Shown here piece after piece: positions 11,501 through 21,640 of a DNA stretch of 64,000 bases (positions are counted from its first letter, which is position 1; every line of letters starts with the position of its first letter). Position numbers and translations under genes: made by a program. The stretch lies in NCBI RefSeq assembly GCF_949628215.1, contig NC_134281.1:39106512-39170511 (forward strand). The letters are read 5' to 3'. Under the pieces are notes generated by a model. It worked only from the letters and a program-made list of their open reading frames with translations, did no database searches and was not told the origin of the DNA. The DNA comes from Phalacrocorax aristotelis. Lineage: Eukaryota > Chordata > Aves > Suliformes > Phalacrocoracidae.

Positions 11501-14500
11501 GGTAGTGCCATGTTTCAGCATTTAAAACTCACAAATAATCCCTGCAGAAAAATATGCCTCATGTCTACCAAATCCTTTCAAGAAAATTCATCAAAGTGCC
11601 ATGGATGTGTATTTTAATTTTTAAATTCCAACAGCCCTTGACAGATGGATGCCTGGATTGCCAATACCATTATCAGTCTCCATCAGCTAACATTCTCTAT
11701 GGAATGGTCCATTTTCTCTGACTATTTCTATAAACTTTCTGAACTTGGACTTCATAATAATAATTTTACTGATAGTTAAGAAAGACCATGAAGGACTATG
11801 GATGCATTAGAAATTTAATGAGCAAACATGTGCTTCCTCTGGCTTAATGGAAGTTAGTGGAAGCTTACATATAAAAGGGTTTATTCCAAAGTGTGGAGTC
11901 CAAGAATGAATTTACATAATGTATGTGTGAACAAGTGCACACATAGCCCTATATGATATAAAAACACACGGGAAAATAATTACTGTACTCTATACTAAAT
12001 AAAATATAATTTTTAATGTTTTTAATAATATATTACATTAAACTTGATTGTAGTTTAAAAATGAAAAATATTACAAATCTAAATATTTCAATACCTGTGG
12101 AATAAATTCATTAAGCCTGCTGACATTACCTATGGCTAATATTGACCAAAATCCACTTTTTAAAATTTGAGGCAAATATTTAGTATAAAATGAAAGCATG
12201 GAGTGGCATAAAGACTTAAAGCAGTCTAATGTTTCTTACCTAGTAAATCAAACCTATGCTTACTCCATTTCAACAGATTTTTTTTTTTAAGTTCTTTGCC
12301 TCAAGATCTAAATGTTTTATTTCCTAGCAGGGCAATTCATTGACGTGCTGCTAAGAACTGTTAAAGGAGACTGGACGTTACATGCTTCACAGACTTGTAA
12401 AAAAAAGGTATCTTAGGCCTTTATTCAAAGGTTAAGAAAATATTCCTAGCTCCTCACTGAAGTGTTTAGCCCCAAGCTATTCAACTCAGTCACATATTTT
12501 AGGAGCTATAAATGCAGCAGCATCTGACTGCACATTTGCTGTGTTGAAACTCGGACACCATTTGTTTAAGCAATAGCTTCATGGGGCTGTGCTCCACAAA
12601 CTGCACAGCGGAAGATAATCTCATGAACGGGAAAAATTTCATGTTTTCAGGTATGCTGATATCCAGCTCTTTTGTGCACTGCCTATAGTACAGCCACGCT
12701 CTCTGGGGCGATGGCCAAAGAATACTTTCAGCAAATCTTTACAGAAGTTTTCCTCATTTAGATCCTTGACAGCAGGACTAAGCACAGTGAAAGTGTTATT
12801 GTCCTCAGTGAGAAAGATACAACTGAGCTTTCCAGAAGTTATCTGTGAGTTGTGTAATCTGGGGTTTTACCACAAGAGTGTGAGCCTGGGTTTATGGTCA
12901 GACCTGCAGGCTGCCGAGGTTAAGGGATTACCAGTGGAGACTACTGCCCTGTCAAACTGACACCGTCACTCTCCAACACAGTATGTCAGAATGACAGAAT
13001 TTCTATGTAACACTTAGCATTTCGTAGTAACTTGGATCATTTCGACACAGGCTAGGTTAAGGAATGATAGTAATGGATAACACATCCCAGATAATAATAC
13101 TTTCTGCAGGGGTGTGAGTAGTTACTTCTTACCCATCCTGGTTGCTACCGAGCCAGCACATCTGAGCAGTCCAGGGCAGGATGGGCAGGACAGCAGCATG
13201 CCAGGAAAGAAATTCTGAGAGAGAAGTACTCTAAGAAGTACCTCTTACCTCTCCTTGTGCACTTGGTGGACTGATGGAGCCTGAGTCAGCCTGTTGGCCA
13301 GGTGTCAGGCATGGCAGTCTAAGACTACAACCAGAATTCCACTCGTCTGTTTTTTTTTTCTTGGAAGAACACTGCTTCCAAGACCACAGAAGCTGCTATT
13401 TGATCAAGTCTGCCCCAACACTTTCCAAAAGCTGTTTAGTCAGTATGCATTTCCTCACTCTTTTTTTCCATTACTTATGTGTCAGAAGCAAATCCGTTTT
13501 CTATTTATATCCAGATTGCTCTCAGTAATGAAATCAATACATGGCACTTAGGGAATTTAGAATAAATGCAATTGTAACAGTTAAAGTGAATAATCATGTT
13601 AAAGGAATGCAACTTCATTTTACTGTTAGCAGTAAAGCAATCATCAGGGAAGCCTTTTCAGAACAAAGTTTGATCTCCAATTGAAGATGCAAAGTCTATG
13701 TCAAACATCTGTTTTTCCCAAAACATTTTGTATACTCTAACAATAGATGAATAGATTATGCAAATAGCAGGCTATACAAACCACAATTTCATGCTCCATG
13801 TTCTATGACTATTTTTACTTCATGACTTTATGCTTTCGTCTTGGACCTTAATGTTCTCAAATCTGCTGCTGTTTCCATTGTTAAAGTAATATTTTATAAT
13901 GACTTTTAAAACTTCTATTTGCTCAGAAGTTGTTCTTATTCCTTTGAAGTCAACCCCAGCAATTCCCAACCTCCATGTCTAGCTCCTCTGTATTTCTTCG
14001 TGCTCAGAAGAGATCCTCAGGAAAAATACTGTGTCTCTTGAAAGGCTTCTTTAACAGTGAGGATGAACCCTGGTGAAGGTTAAACCAGCTTGGGTAATAT
14101 TCATGAGATATTACACTAGTATCTTGTAGGTGGCATAAGAAAGATGCCATTAGGGAATTCAGTCAGTAGGGAGATAAACACTGCTGTAATGAAACATTAA
14201 ATAAAACATGAAAACCTGTAGGTAAATGCAAGAGAAAAAGATGCATTGTGTTTGCAGTCAAATTACATTGATATAATACACAGCATGTTCTTAAAAATAG
14301 CATGAGATGGAAAAATTTAAAATGCAGTCATACTAGAATCAAAATTAAAAATAAATTATTTGAGGTATCTTAATATAAACAGTGTGAACAAGCTTTTTTC
14401 CATCTTGTAGTACTAAAGTATATGCTGACGGTTTATGTAATGAGCTGTTGAAAACAAAGAGGATCACGCAGCTGGGTAGGCTTGCATGCTCTCCCTGCAC

Positions 14501-14654
14501 AGCACCTTTGTGGTGCCACAGCCTAAAACATAACACCAGGCTGGATGGAGCACTGGCACGACACTTCCTATATTTTTAAAAAAGGGGGGTGTTGAAGAGG
14601 GAACAGAGAAAAGAACATTTACAGTTGTACACATAAAAAAGACATTTTCCTTTT
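8526..14654. other. Intergenic DNA, no gene seen
   Basis: This is about 6 kb of AT-rich single-copy-looking sequence between the minisatellite and the next CR1 copy. No open frame here resembles a known protein, and I recognise no RNA gene or mobile element. Confidence 0.5.
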
Positions 14655-16864
14655 TGACCAGGCCATGGTGGTGGTCAGAGGCCATCTTGGGCTTAGTGAA
14701 ATGATAGCATTCTCAATTCTTGGTGAAGAAGAGGGGTCAGCAGAACCACTACCATGGACTGCCAGAGGGCAAACTTTGGCCTGTTCGGGACACTGGTTTG
14801 ACACAGTCTCTTGGGAGGCAGTCCTGAAGGGCAAAGGGGTCCCGGAAGGCCAGGCATTCTCCAAGAAGGAAGTCTTAAAGGCGCAGGAGCAGGCTGTCCC
14901 CATGTTCTGTAAGACGAACCAGCGGGGAAGATGACTGGCCTGGCTAAACAGAGAGGTTTTGCTGGGACTCTGGAAAAAAAGGAGAGTTTACCACTTCTGG
15001 GAAAAGGGCCAGGCAACTGAAGAAGAGTACAGAGACTTTGTTCGGTCATGCAGAGAGAAAATTAGGCAAGCAAAAGCCCAGCTAGAACTCAATCTGGCCA
15101 CTGTTGTAAGAGATAACAAAAAATGTTTTTACAAATACATTAACAACAAAAAGAAAGCCAAGGAGAATCTCCATCCTTTATTGAATGTGGACGGGAACAT
15201 TGCCACCAAGGATGAGGAAAAGGCTGAGGTATTTAATGCCTTCTTTGCCTCAGCCTTTAACAGTCAGACCAGTTATCCCCAGGGTATTCAGCCCCCTCAG
15301 CTGGAAGACAGGGACGGATCGCAGAATAACCCCCCCATAATCCAGGAGGAAGCAGTTTATGACCTGTTGCTCTATCTGGACACTCACAAGTCTATGGGAC
15401 TGGATGGGATCCACCTTGAGAGTACTGAGGGAGCTGGTGGAGGAGCTCACCAAGCCACTCTCCATCATTTATCAGCAGTCCTGGTAAACAGGGGAGGTCC
15501 CAGACAACAGGAGGCTTGCTGATGTGATGCCCATCTACAAGAAGGGCCAGAAGGAGGATCTGGGGAACTACAGGCCTGTCAGCCTGACCTCAGTACCGGG
15601 GAAGGTTATGGAGCAATACACCTTGAGTGAGCTCACCAGACAAGTGCAGGACAACCAGGGGATCAGGCCCAGCCAGCACGGCTTCATGAAAGGCAGGTCC
15701 TGCCTGACCAGCCTGATCTCCTTCTATAACCAGGTGAGACACCTAGTGGATGAGGGAAAGGCTGTGGATGTTATCTACCTGGACTTAGTAAAGCCTTTGA
15801 CACTCTCTCCCACAGCATTCTCCTAGAAGAGCTGGTGATTCATGGCTTCGACAGGTATACTTTTTGCTGGGTAAAAAACTGGCTGGATGGCCAAGCCCAG
15901 AGAGTTGTGGTGAATAGAGCTAAATCCACTTGGTGGCTGGTCACGAGCTGGGCTTCCCAGGGCTCAGTTTTGGGGCTAGTCTTATTATCTTTATCAATAA
16001 TCTGGATGAGGGGATTGAGTGTGCCCTCAGTAAATTTGCAGATGACACCAAATTGGGTGGGAGTGTCAATCTGCTTGAGGGTAAGAAGACTCTGTAGAGG
16101 GTAGGAAGGCTCTGCCAGGTCCTGCGCTTTGGTCACAATAACCCCATGCAATGCTAAAGGCTTGGAGAAGAGTGTCTGGAAAGCTGCCCAGCTGAAAAGG
16201 ACCTGGGTGTGTTGGTTGACAGCCGGCTGAACATGAGCCAGCAGTGTGCCCAGGTGGCCAAGAAGGGCAATGGCATCCTGGCTTGTGTCAGGAATAGTAT
16301 GGCCAGCAGGAGCAGGGAAGTGATCGTGCCCCTGTCCTTAGCACTGGTGAGGCTGCACCTCGAGTACTGTGTGCAGTTTTGGGGTCCTCAGTAGAAGGAC
16401 ATTGAGGTGCTGGAGCATGTCCAGAGAAGGGCAACAAAGCTGGAGAAGGGTCTGGAGAACAAGTCTTACAAGGAGCAGCTGAGGTAACTGGGGTTGTTTG
16501 TTCTGGAGAAGATGAGGCTGAGGGGAGACCTTATTACTCTCTACAACCACCTGAAAGGAGGTTGTAGTGAAGTGGAGGTCAGTCTCTCCTCCCAAGTAAC
16601 CAGCCATAGGATGAGAGGAAATGGCCTCAAGCTGCATCAGGGGAGGTTTTTGATGTTAAGAAAAATTTCTTCACTGAAAGAATGGTCAGGCATTGGAACA
16701 GGCTCCCAGAGAGTTGGTGGAGTCACCATCCCTGGAGGTATTAAAAAAACATGTAGGTGTGGCACTCCAGGGCATGGTTTAGGAGGCCTGAGGGTATTGG
16801 GTTGACAGTTAGACTTGATGACCCTAGAGGTGTTTTTCAACCTTAATGATTCTGTGATTCTATC
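14655..16864 (+). mobile_element. Long CR1 LINE copy, 5'-truncated with intact 3' end
   Basis: This plus-strand CR1 copy reaches the canonical 3' end, ending in GATTCTGTGATTCTAT near 16862. It carries most of the reverse-transcriptase region, spread over shifted frames. One block (14959-15522) holds the Lys-rich leader segment. The next (15524-15826) holds PIYKKGQKEDLGNYRPVSLT and IYLDLVK. Then come QGSVLGLVL and a preserved FADDTKL motif near 16030. At least three frame breaks make it non-coding. The left boundary is approximate. It lies between FPGT and TNNI3K. Confidence 0.92.
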
Positions 16865-17346
16865 TTTATTAGTAAAGGGTGGAGAAGGGGAAGAGTGAAT
16901 AGGTAGTGTGTGTTTCTCTGAAGATGTGCATTGTGTTACCACTCACAATAGTTAACCTCTCTGTTGTTGCTTACTTCACCAGTCTGCATGAGGATTAAGC
17001 ATCACACCAAGGCCTCTGACAGTTCAGTTTAGAGAAATATGAAATGTAGGTTTTCATGTGACACATATCAGTAAATCTGTGGATACCAAAAAAGTTGGTA
17101 GCTGCCCAATCAAACTACCAGCTTCCAAATGACTAATAGTAAAAAAAAACCAAGCCAAAAAAACCCAGTATGTCTTGATGCCAGGTTTTGACCCCAATAT
17201 TATTAGTCACAAGGGAAAGAATGATCTCTCATGCAAATCCTTCCCTCTGATGAAATCCAAGAAAGTATAACAAAATGACAAAATGAAAAAAAAAAATCAA
17301 GAAAGAAAATGATTGATGCTTAAGATGTCTTGACTTAAAAAGTACT

Positions 17347-17352
17347 TTTATT
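17347..17352 (-). terminator. FPGT: Putative FPGT polyadenylation signal
   Basis: The minus strand reads AATAAA here, about 460 bases past the FPGT stop codon, in AT-rich sequence. It is the hexamer I would propose for the FPGT 3' end, but other AT-rich variants nearby cannot be excluded. Confidence 0.45.
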
Positions 17353-17812
17353 AAATTTATCTCTACCTATTTGAAACACTACTGTAAAAAGGCATCATGA
17401 AAAGAGAGCAACATAAATTACTGCTATATCATTCCATGTTGCTGGAGCTAATGGTCTATTTTGAAAAACTTTTAAAGCAGTTTTCAGTCACATTTATAAT
17501 TAATTTGTTCTGTATCACATTCCTACTGACAAAGACTACAAAACATAATAATGTGAACTCCAAGAAAAGTCACCAATTAGTGTTTTCAGAGATGTGAAAT
17601 ATTTCATTACTTCTTTCATCAAAAGAATAGGTTATCTGCATTTACTGCATTATTAATGTTATGCTACAACGTTGTTAATGCAATTTCCTTACTTCTACTT
17701 CACTGAGATCAGAGAAAAGGTCTGTGTATCTTTTTCTTATGATTTTTACAAGCTGGAAAGTAATCAATCATCCACAAATGAAAACAGGAAATTTGTTCAA
17801 GTACTTTTCCTT

Positions 17813-19263
17813 CTACAAATCAAACTTCTCCTTTCGTCTTTGTAGATGGATTTCATCATAAATTTGCTTCCTAAATTTCAACATGTCTTTTACATCTTTG
17901 AAGGTGAGCATTTCTTCAACAGACAGGAGCTTAAAGCCATTCAATTTAAAAGGTGACATATGCTGCACAGAATTTAACATTTTTAATGACATTCTAACTG
18001 ACTCACTTAAAGTAGAACAAACAGGAAAGATCCTAGCAGTCCACAATCCCCAACACGTGTTCTCACTGGAGAAGAGCTGGTCTGAAACTTTTACACCCCA
18101 GAGGTCCAAGCATTCTAGTAAGCTGACTCCGAAAAACTGGAGTGAACATATATCTGACAACAATTTCACAGTCTTTTTCAAGTTGTCTTCTACACTAAAC
18201 ACCATACTTACATACTTTACTTGATCATGAATTTTTATACTTAGTGAACTCAGGAAACAGTTTGAAGGTATGTCTACTTTCGAATTTATGTACGATCCAC
18301 TAATAATGCTGTTCTTCCCTACTGAGACTTCAGGTCCAATTCTAGAGTATTCAATAACAGATCCAGGTCCTATAAAACATCCAGGCTCAAGTATGCTTTG
18401 AATGATACTTGCTGACTGGTCCAAGGTCTCAGCTTTGTCAGAAATGATGCTAAAAGCCACAGACAGTAAATCGAGTTCAAATTTCAGTTTGCTGTCAGAT
18501 GTAAAATGAAACAAATACTCCTGAGTAGTTCCAATATGATAGAACTTAGAGTTGTTTAAGACTATAACATTAAGCGTAGTTCCTTTCAGAAGGGAGCATA
18601 GCTTCTGCCGTACTTCTACTAACTGTGATTCCTCTTTTGTGACATTACTGGTATTTTTTGTGTAATCTTGAGTGGCTCCAGGTCCCAGGGCCTGGAGGAA
18701 GTCACCATATGCATCTATTTCACAGCAAAGAGTGCCCATCTGCTTATAAAATATCAGCAATTTCTTTGCAATGCTATGATCCATGTAAAATATACTGTCT
18801 GTATACACACACTCTGAGACCATTTCTGAGTCACGATGGTCTCCATAGGAACTTAGCTGAGAATAACTCCCTCTTACGCATACTGCACCACGCTGGCGCA
18901 TCGTCTCAATATCAGGCTTGTGCAGGAAACGATGGCAAGATGTGTATTCAAGTCCTCCTTTTCCTGAAAAACTGGATGCATCTAAAACAAACACGCCATG
19001 AGTGGTCCCAACTGTCAGCTCTGAAGGGTGAGCCAACGCGGTAAATCCAGGTTTATCAAATGTGACAGTTTCTGTAACTTCAGTGCTGTAAAGTTCTATG
19101 TCATCTGAACACGTAATGAGAATTCCTGGTTTCATGTGACTGGGGAAATCAATGTACATGGCAAGCTTCAGTTCCAACATCTGGTGGACAGGATCGCCAA
19201 AAGGCAAAGCTGTGAAAATCTTCCCCAGCGCACTTGCATTTGGTAAACGTTGACTGTAACCAC
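17813..19263 (-). CDS. FPGT: FPGT coding exon 4 (terminal)
   Basis: The exon has 1451 coding bases, beginning at acceptor tttcttcaag|GT. It encodes about 80 percent of the protein, including the nucleotide-binding loop and [23 protein letters not shown] and [13 protein letters not shown] blocks. The open frame extends upstream to 19372, but that part is intron. Confidence 0.97.
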
Positions 19264-21063
19264 CTTGAAGAAAGATATTTTTAATTATACAGAGACACTG
19301 TATATAAGCAAGTAAAAAACTAAACCTATACAGGTATTTTACATATACACAAAGGCATAACACCCACCCCACCCCCCCAGCCCAGCTTGGTGATATACTA
19401 AGTAGTCCTCAAAAAATGACAGATGTAAAAAAATCATCAGTTATTCTACTTCAAACATTTCTCAAAGCAGATCTGACTTTTTGTCCAAAATTTAGGATGC
19501 CTTAAATAGCTTAAACTTGTTGTTGATTTAATTACCTTTAGTTTGCTTCAGAGCTGGAATATGGACCACTCATCTATAACTAAAGTGAAGAAATCAAACA
19601 CCTACTTTTCCACTGATTTTTCCACTGAAAAAAAGGAGGACCCCTGTACACCCCACCCCCCACCCCCAGGAATTTTAAGTCACAGAGATAGGTCAATTAC
19701 GCAGTGGTTTGGTCAGGTGACTTGTTATTACCTGGTTTCTTTCTTCTCTGCAAAACTGATGCACCTTTTTGAAGTGTTCTAGTTGGATAAAAAAGCAAGT
19801 ATTCAGTCTGCCTGTGGTTATGAGGACCCCTAAGTCCCCCAGAGAGGGCCTTGCTTCTTAAATAGTTATTTCAAGGCAGGAGCTTAATTTGGATATTCTG
19901 AATTACACTTCTTTCTCCACTGTTTGACTGAACAACTTATGTGCTGAGAAGAAATGCTTAAGTGACCGTAATATCTCTTAAGCATCAATCTAAATTCAAG
20001 TGATCAGATCAGATACACTTGGAATTACTTTTCTGAGGGAACTGTATTTTAGAACTCTGACTTTGCCATCCTACTATTTTTAGAAAAAAAAAAAGTACAA
20101 CTTTAGAGTGTAAAATGTAAAATAGAATTTACCAGAGTGAATTAGCAGCACAATAAAAGAAGTCCATTTATCACCGTACAGATCTTCCAAGCACCGAAGA
20201 ACATGAAGTGTTGAGCCACCATTTCCTAAAGAAAAAATATTTTAGTATCTGCTGAAAAGAGCACCAGTAATATCTGTATTGACATGTGAAGCATACTGGG
20301 ATCTGGTGCTGTGGCAGGACGATCAGGAAGCATGTTTTAAATGCTGCCTTCTGCTGTAGAAAGTGTGCAATTCATTTTTTAAAAAGTCTCTATGACTGCA
20401 GAGACAATATTTTAAACAAACCAAGTGTCAATGGATGCACAGCTATCTGAAATTTCCTAGACCAGTTCTGACTGAGTAGTCCTACTGTATCATAGTTGAT
20501 AAAAGCATGCAAAGAAGATAACGGATAGTGCCACGGAGCCCCTTCTGCCCCTCCGAAGCCAAAACCAGCTGCTGTCAGGGCTCGTCCCGGTGCGAGCAAG
20601 GGGAAAGCCGACAACGGGTGCCCACCGATTTTCGGTCCAGGTGGATCCACAAACACATGGTACCGAGCCCCCAGGGGAAGCTCCTTTCTGCTCAGCTTCT
20701 CCGCCAGCTGCTGCCGGTAGGCGAGCGCCTGCTCCGCGTCGGCGGCCGTCACCGCCACGACGTCCCAGAACTCGCCGGGGCGGGCGGCCCTCCCTGTCGG
20801 CACAGCGGCACCGCGTCAGGCGCGCCGGCGGGGGCGGGCAGGGACGACCGGCCCCGCCGGAGCGCCGCGCCGAAGCCCGCCGCCTCCCGAGGTCCGACAG
20901 AGCGCACCCGGCCCACCGGAGCCCCGCGCTGCACGCGGCTCGGCTGGGCCGGGCCCCCGCCCGCCCCGCCCGGGGCCGCCCCACCTCTGAGCGCCGCGAA
21001 CCGCGCCAGCCGCCGCGCCGTGGCCTCCCGCCGCGCCGCGCTCCGCTCGCCCGCCACCGGCAT
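17813..21063 (-). CDS. FPGT: FPGT, fucose-1-phosphate guanylyltransferase, complete
   Basis: The enzyme joins L-fucose-1-phosphate and GTP to make GDP-fucose and pyrophosphate. This is the second step of the fucose salvage pathway after fucokinase, and it acts in the cytosol. Coding exons on the minus strand are 20985-21063, 20626-20793, 20133-20225 and 17813-19263. They sum to 1791 bases (596 codons plus stop) with no internal stop, close to the human length. All introns are GT-AG and phases agree at each junction. The start [14 protein letters not shown] has a GCCGCC context. Exon 2 carries [13 protein letters not shown]. Exon 4 opens with [15 protein letters not shown] (residues about 114-128), the Gly-rich/Arg/Lys loop typical of nucleotidyltransferases. 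The C-terminal third should form the left-handed beta-helix-like part. The gene lies head-to-head with LRRIQ3 and tandem with TNNI3K, as in mammals. Confidence 0.97.
20133..20225 (-). CDS. FPGT: FPGT coding exon 3
   Basis: The exon has 93 bases, acceptor tttctttag|GA and donor CACTCTG|GTAAAT. It encodes [20 protein letters not shown], then [11 protein letters not shown]. It is too short to stand out as an open frame, and was found by matching the gap between exons 2 and 4. Confidence 0.95.
20626..20793 (-). CDS. FPGT: FPGT coding exon 2
   Basis: The exon has 168 bases, acceptor GCCGACAG|GG and donor AAAATCG|GTGGGC. It encodes the [13 protein letters not shown] block through [12 protein letters not shown], which matches vertebrate FPGT. 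Confidence 0.95.
20985..21063 (-). CDS. FPGT: FPGT coding exon 1
   Basis: The exon has 79 bases: 26 codons plus one base, from ATG to the donor TCAGAG|GTGGGG. It is very GC-rich and lies in the CpG island. It encodes the Arg/Ala-rich N terminus ending ARFAALR. Confidence 0.93.
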
Positions 21064-21150
21064 GGCGGCTCCGCCGTTCGGGGCCCGCGCCCTGGCGCTG
21101 CCGCCGCCGCCCGTGTAGCCGCGGCGTGAGGCGGACACGGAGCGCCCGAC

Positions 21151-21157
21151 CCGGAAG
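21151..21157 (+). promoter_or_regulatory. ETS/GABPA-type core site CCGGAAG
   Basis: The sequence ACCCGGAAGAG lies about 90 bases upstream of the FPGT start codon inside the CpG island. ETS-family (GABPA) sites are common in housekeeping bidirectional promoters. This is a motif match only. Confidence 0.45.
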
Positions 21158-21173
21158 AGCCGGGCTGGGACCC

Positions 21174-21183
21174 GGGGCGGGGC
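21174..21183 (+). promoter_or_regulatory. GC box (Sp1-type)
   Basis: GGGGCGGGGC is a perfect Sp1/KLF-type GC box about 110 bases upstream of the FPGT start codon. Its neighbourhood is GC-rich throughout, so functional weight is modest. Confidence 0.45.
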
Positions 21184-21441
21184 CCGGCGGGGCGGCCGGT
21201 GCCCGGGTCGGAGGCGGGCTGCCCGCCTGCCCCAGTCCGGAGCGGGCGGGAGGCTCGCCTCGGGCCGCGGCGGGGGGCGGCAGCAGCCGGGGCTGGGCCT
21301 GCCCGCTGGCGGGCGGCGAGCGGCGACTGCCGCCCCAATCCGTGGCTTCGGCGTCCCTGCCAAGTGGTGCCTTGCCCGGGTCGGGTGGGGGAAGGCGGGA
21401 CGGGCTGGCTGAGGGCCTTTCCTGCCCTGCCACCGCGCCGT

Positions 21442-21473
21442 TCTTTTTTTTTCTTTTTTTTCTTTTCCAGTAG
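21442..21473 (+). repeat. Polypyrimidine tract ending in CAG
   Basis: Runs of T broken by single C bases end in TTTTCCAG. It has the shape of a splice acceptor on the plus strand and could precede a 5' UTR exon of LRRIQ3, but nothing coding follows to confirm it. Confidence 0.35.
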
Positions 21474-21640
21474 CACCTGTTCACTGAGTTCTTGGGTCTA
21501 AAGATGCTGCAAGTGGTGTTCAGAAGGACAACGCACCGCCCCCGCCGGCCTTGCTTGCCGGAGCTCTCCGTGAGCCCGCCGGTGCGCTCGCCTGCTAAGC
21601 GATGTACCTTCCTGGGCGCGTTGCCTGCCGTGGCCCTTGG

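Larger units (their letters stand above)
20530..21640. promoter_or_regulatory. CpG island, probable FPGT/LRRIQ3 bidirectional promoter
   Basis: About 1.1 kb is extremely GC- and CpG-rich, in contrast to AT-rich flanks. It covers FPGT coding exons 1 and 2 and extends several hundred bases upstream of the FPGT start. The only gene on the other side is LRRIQ3 on the plus strand, so the island probably serves both directions. No TATA box is apparent near the FPGT start. A GC box and an ETS core lie within it. Confidence 0.85.

Noticed and set aside
15840-16151. Minus-strand open frames within the long CR1
   Set aside because: They are antisense to the reverse-transcriptase region and have no independent support.
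18658-19044. Plus-strand open frame of 128 codons
   Set aside because: It is the antisense shadow of FPGT exon 4.
20490-21476. Long minus-strand open frame (328 codons) over the FPGT start region, and several overlapping long frames on both strands
   Set aside because: All lie in the CpG island, where stop codons are rare. Only the spliced FPGT frame has homology and consistent splice phases.
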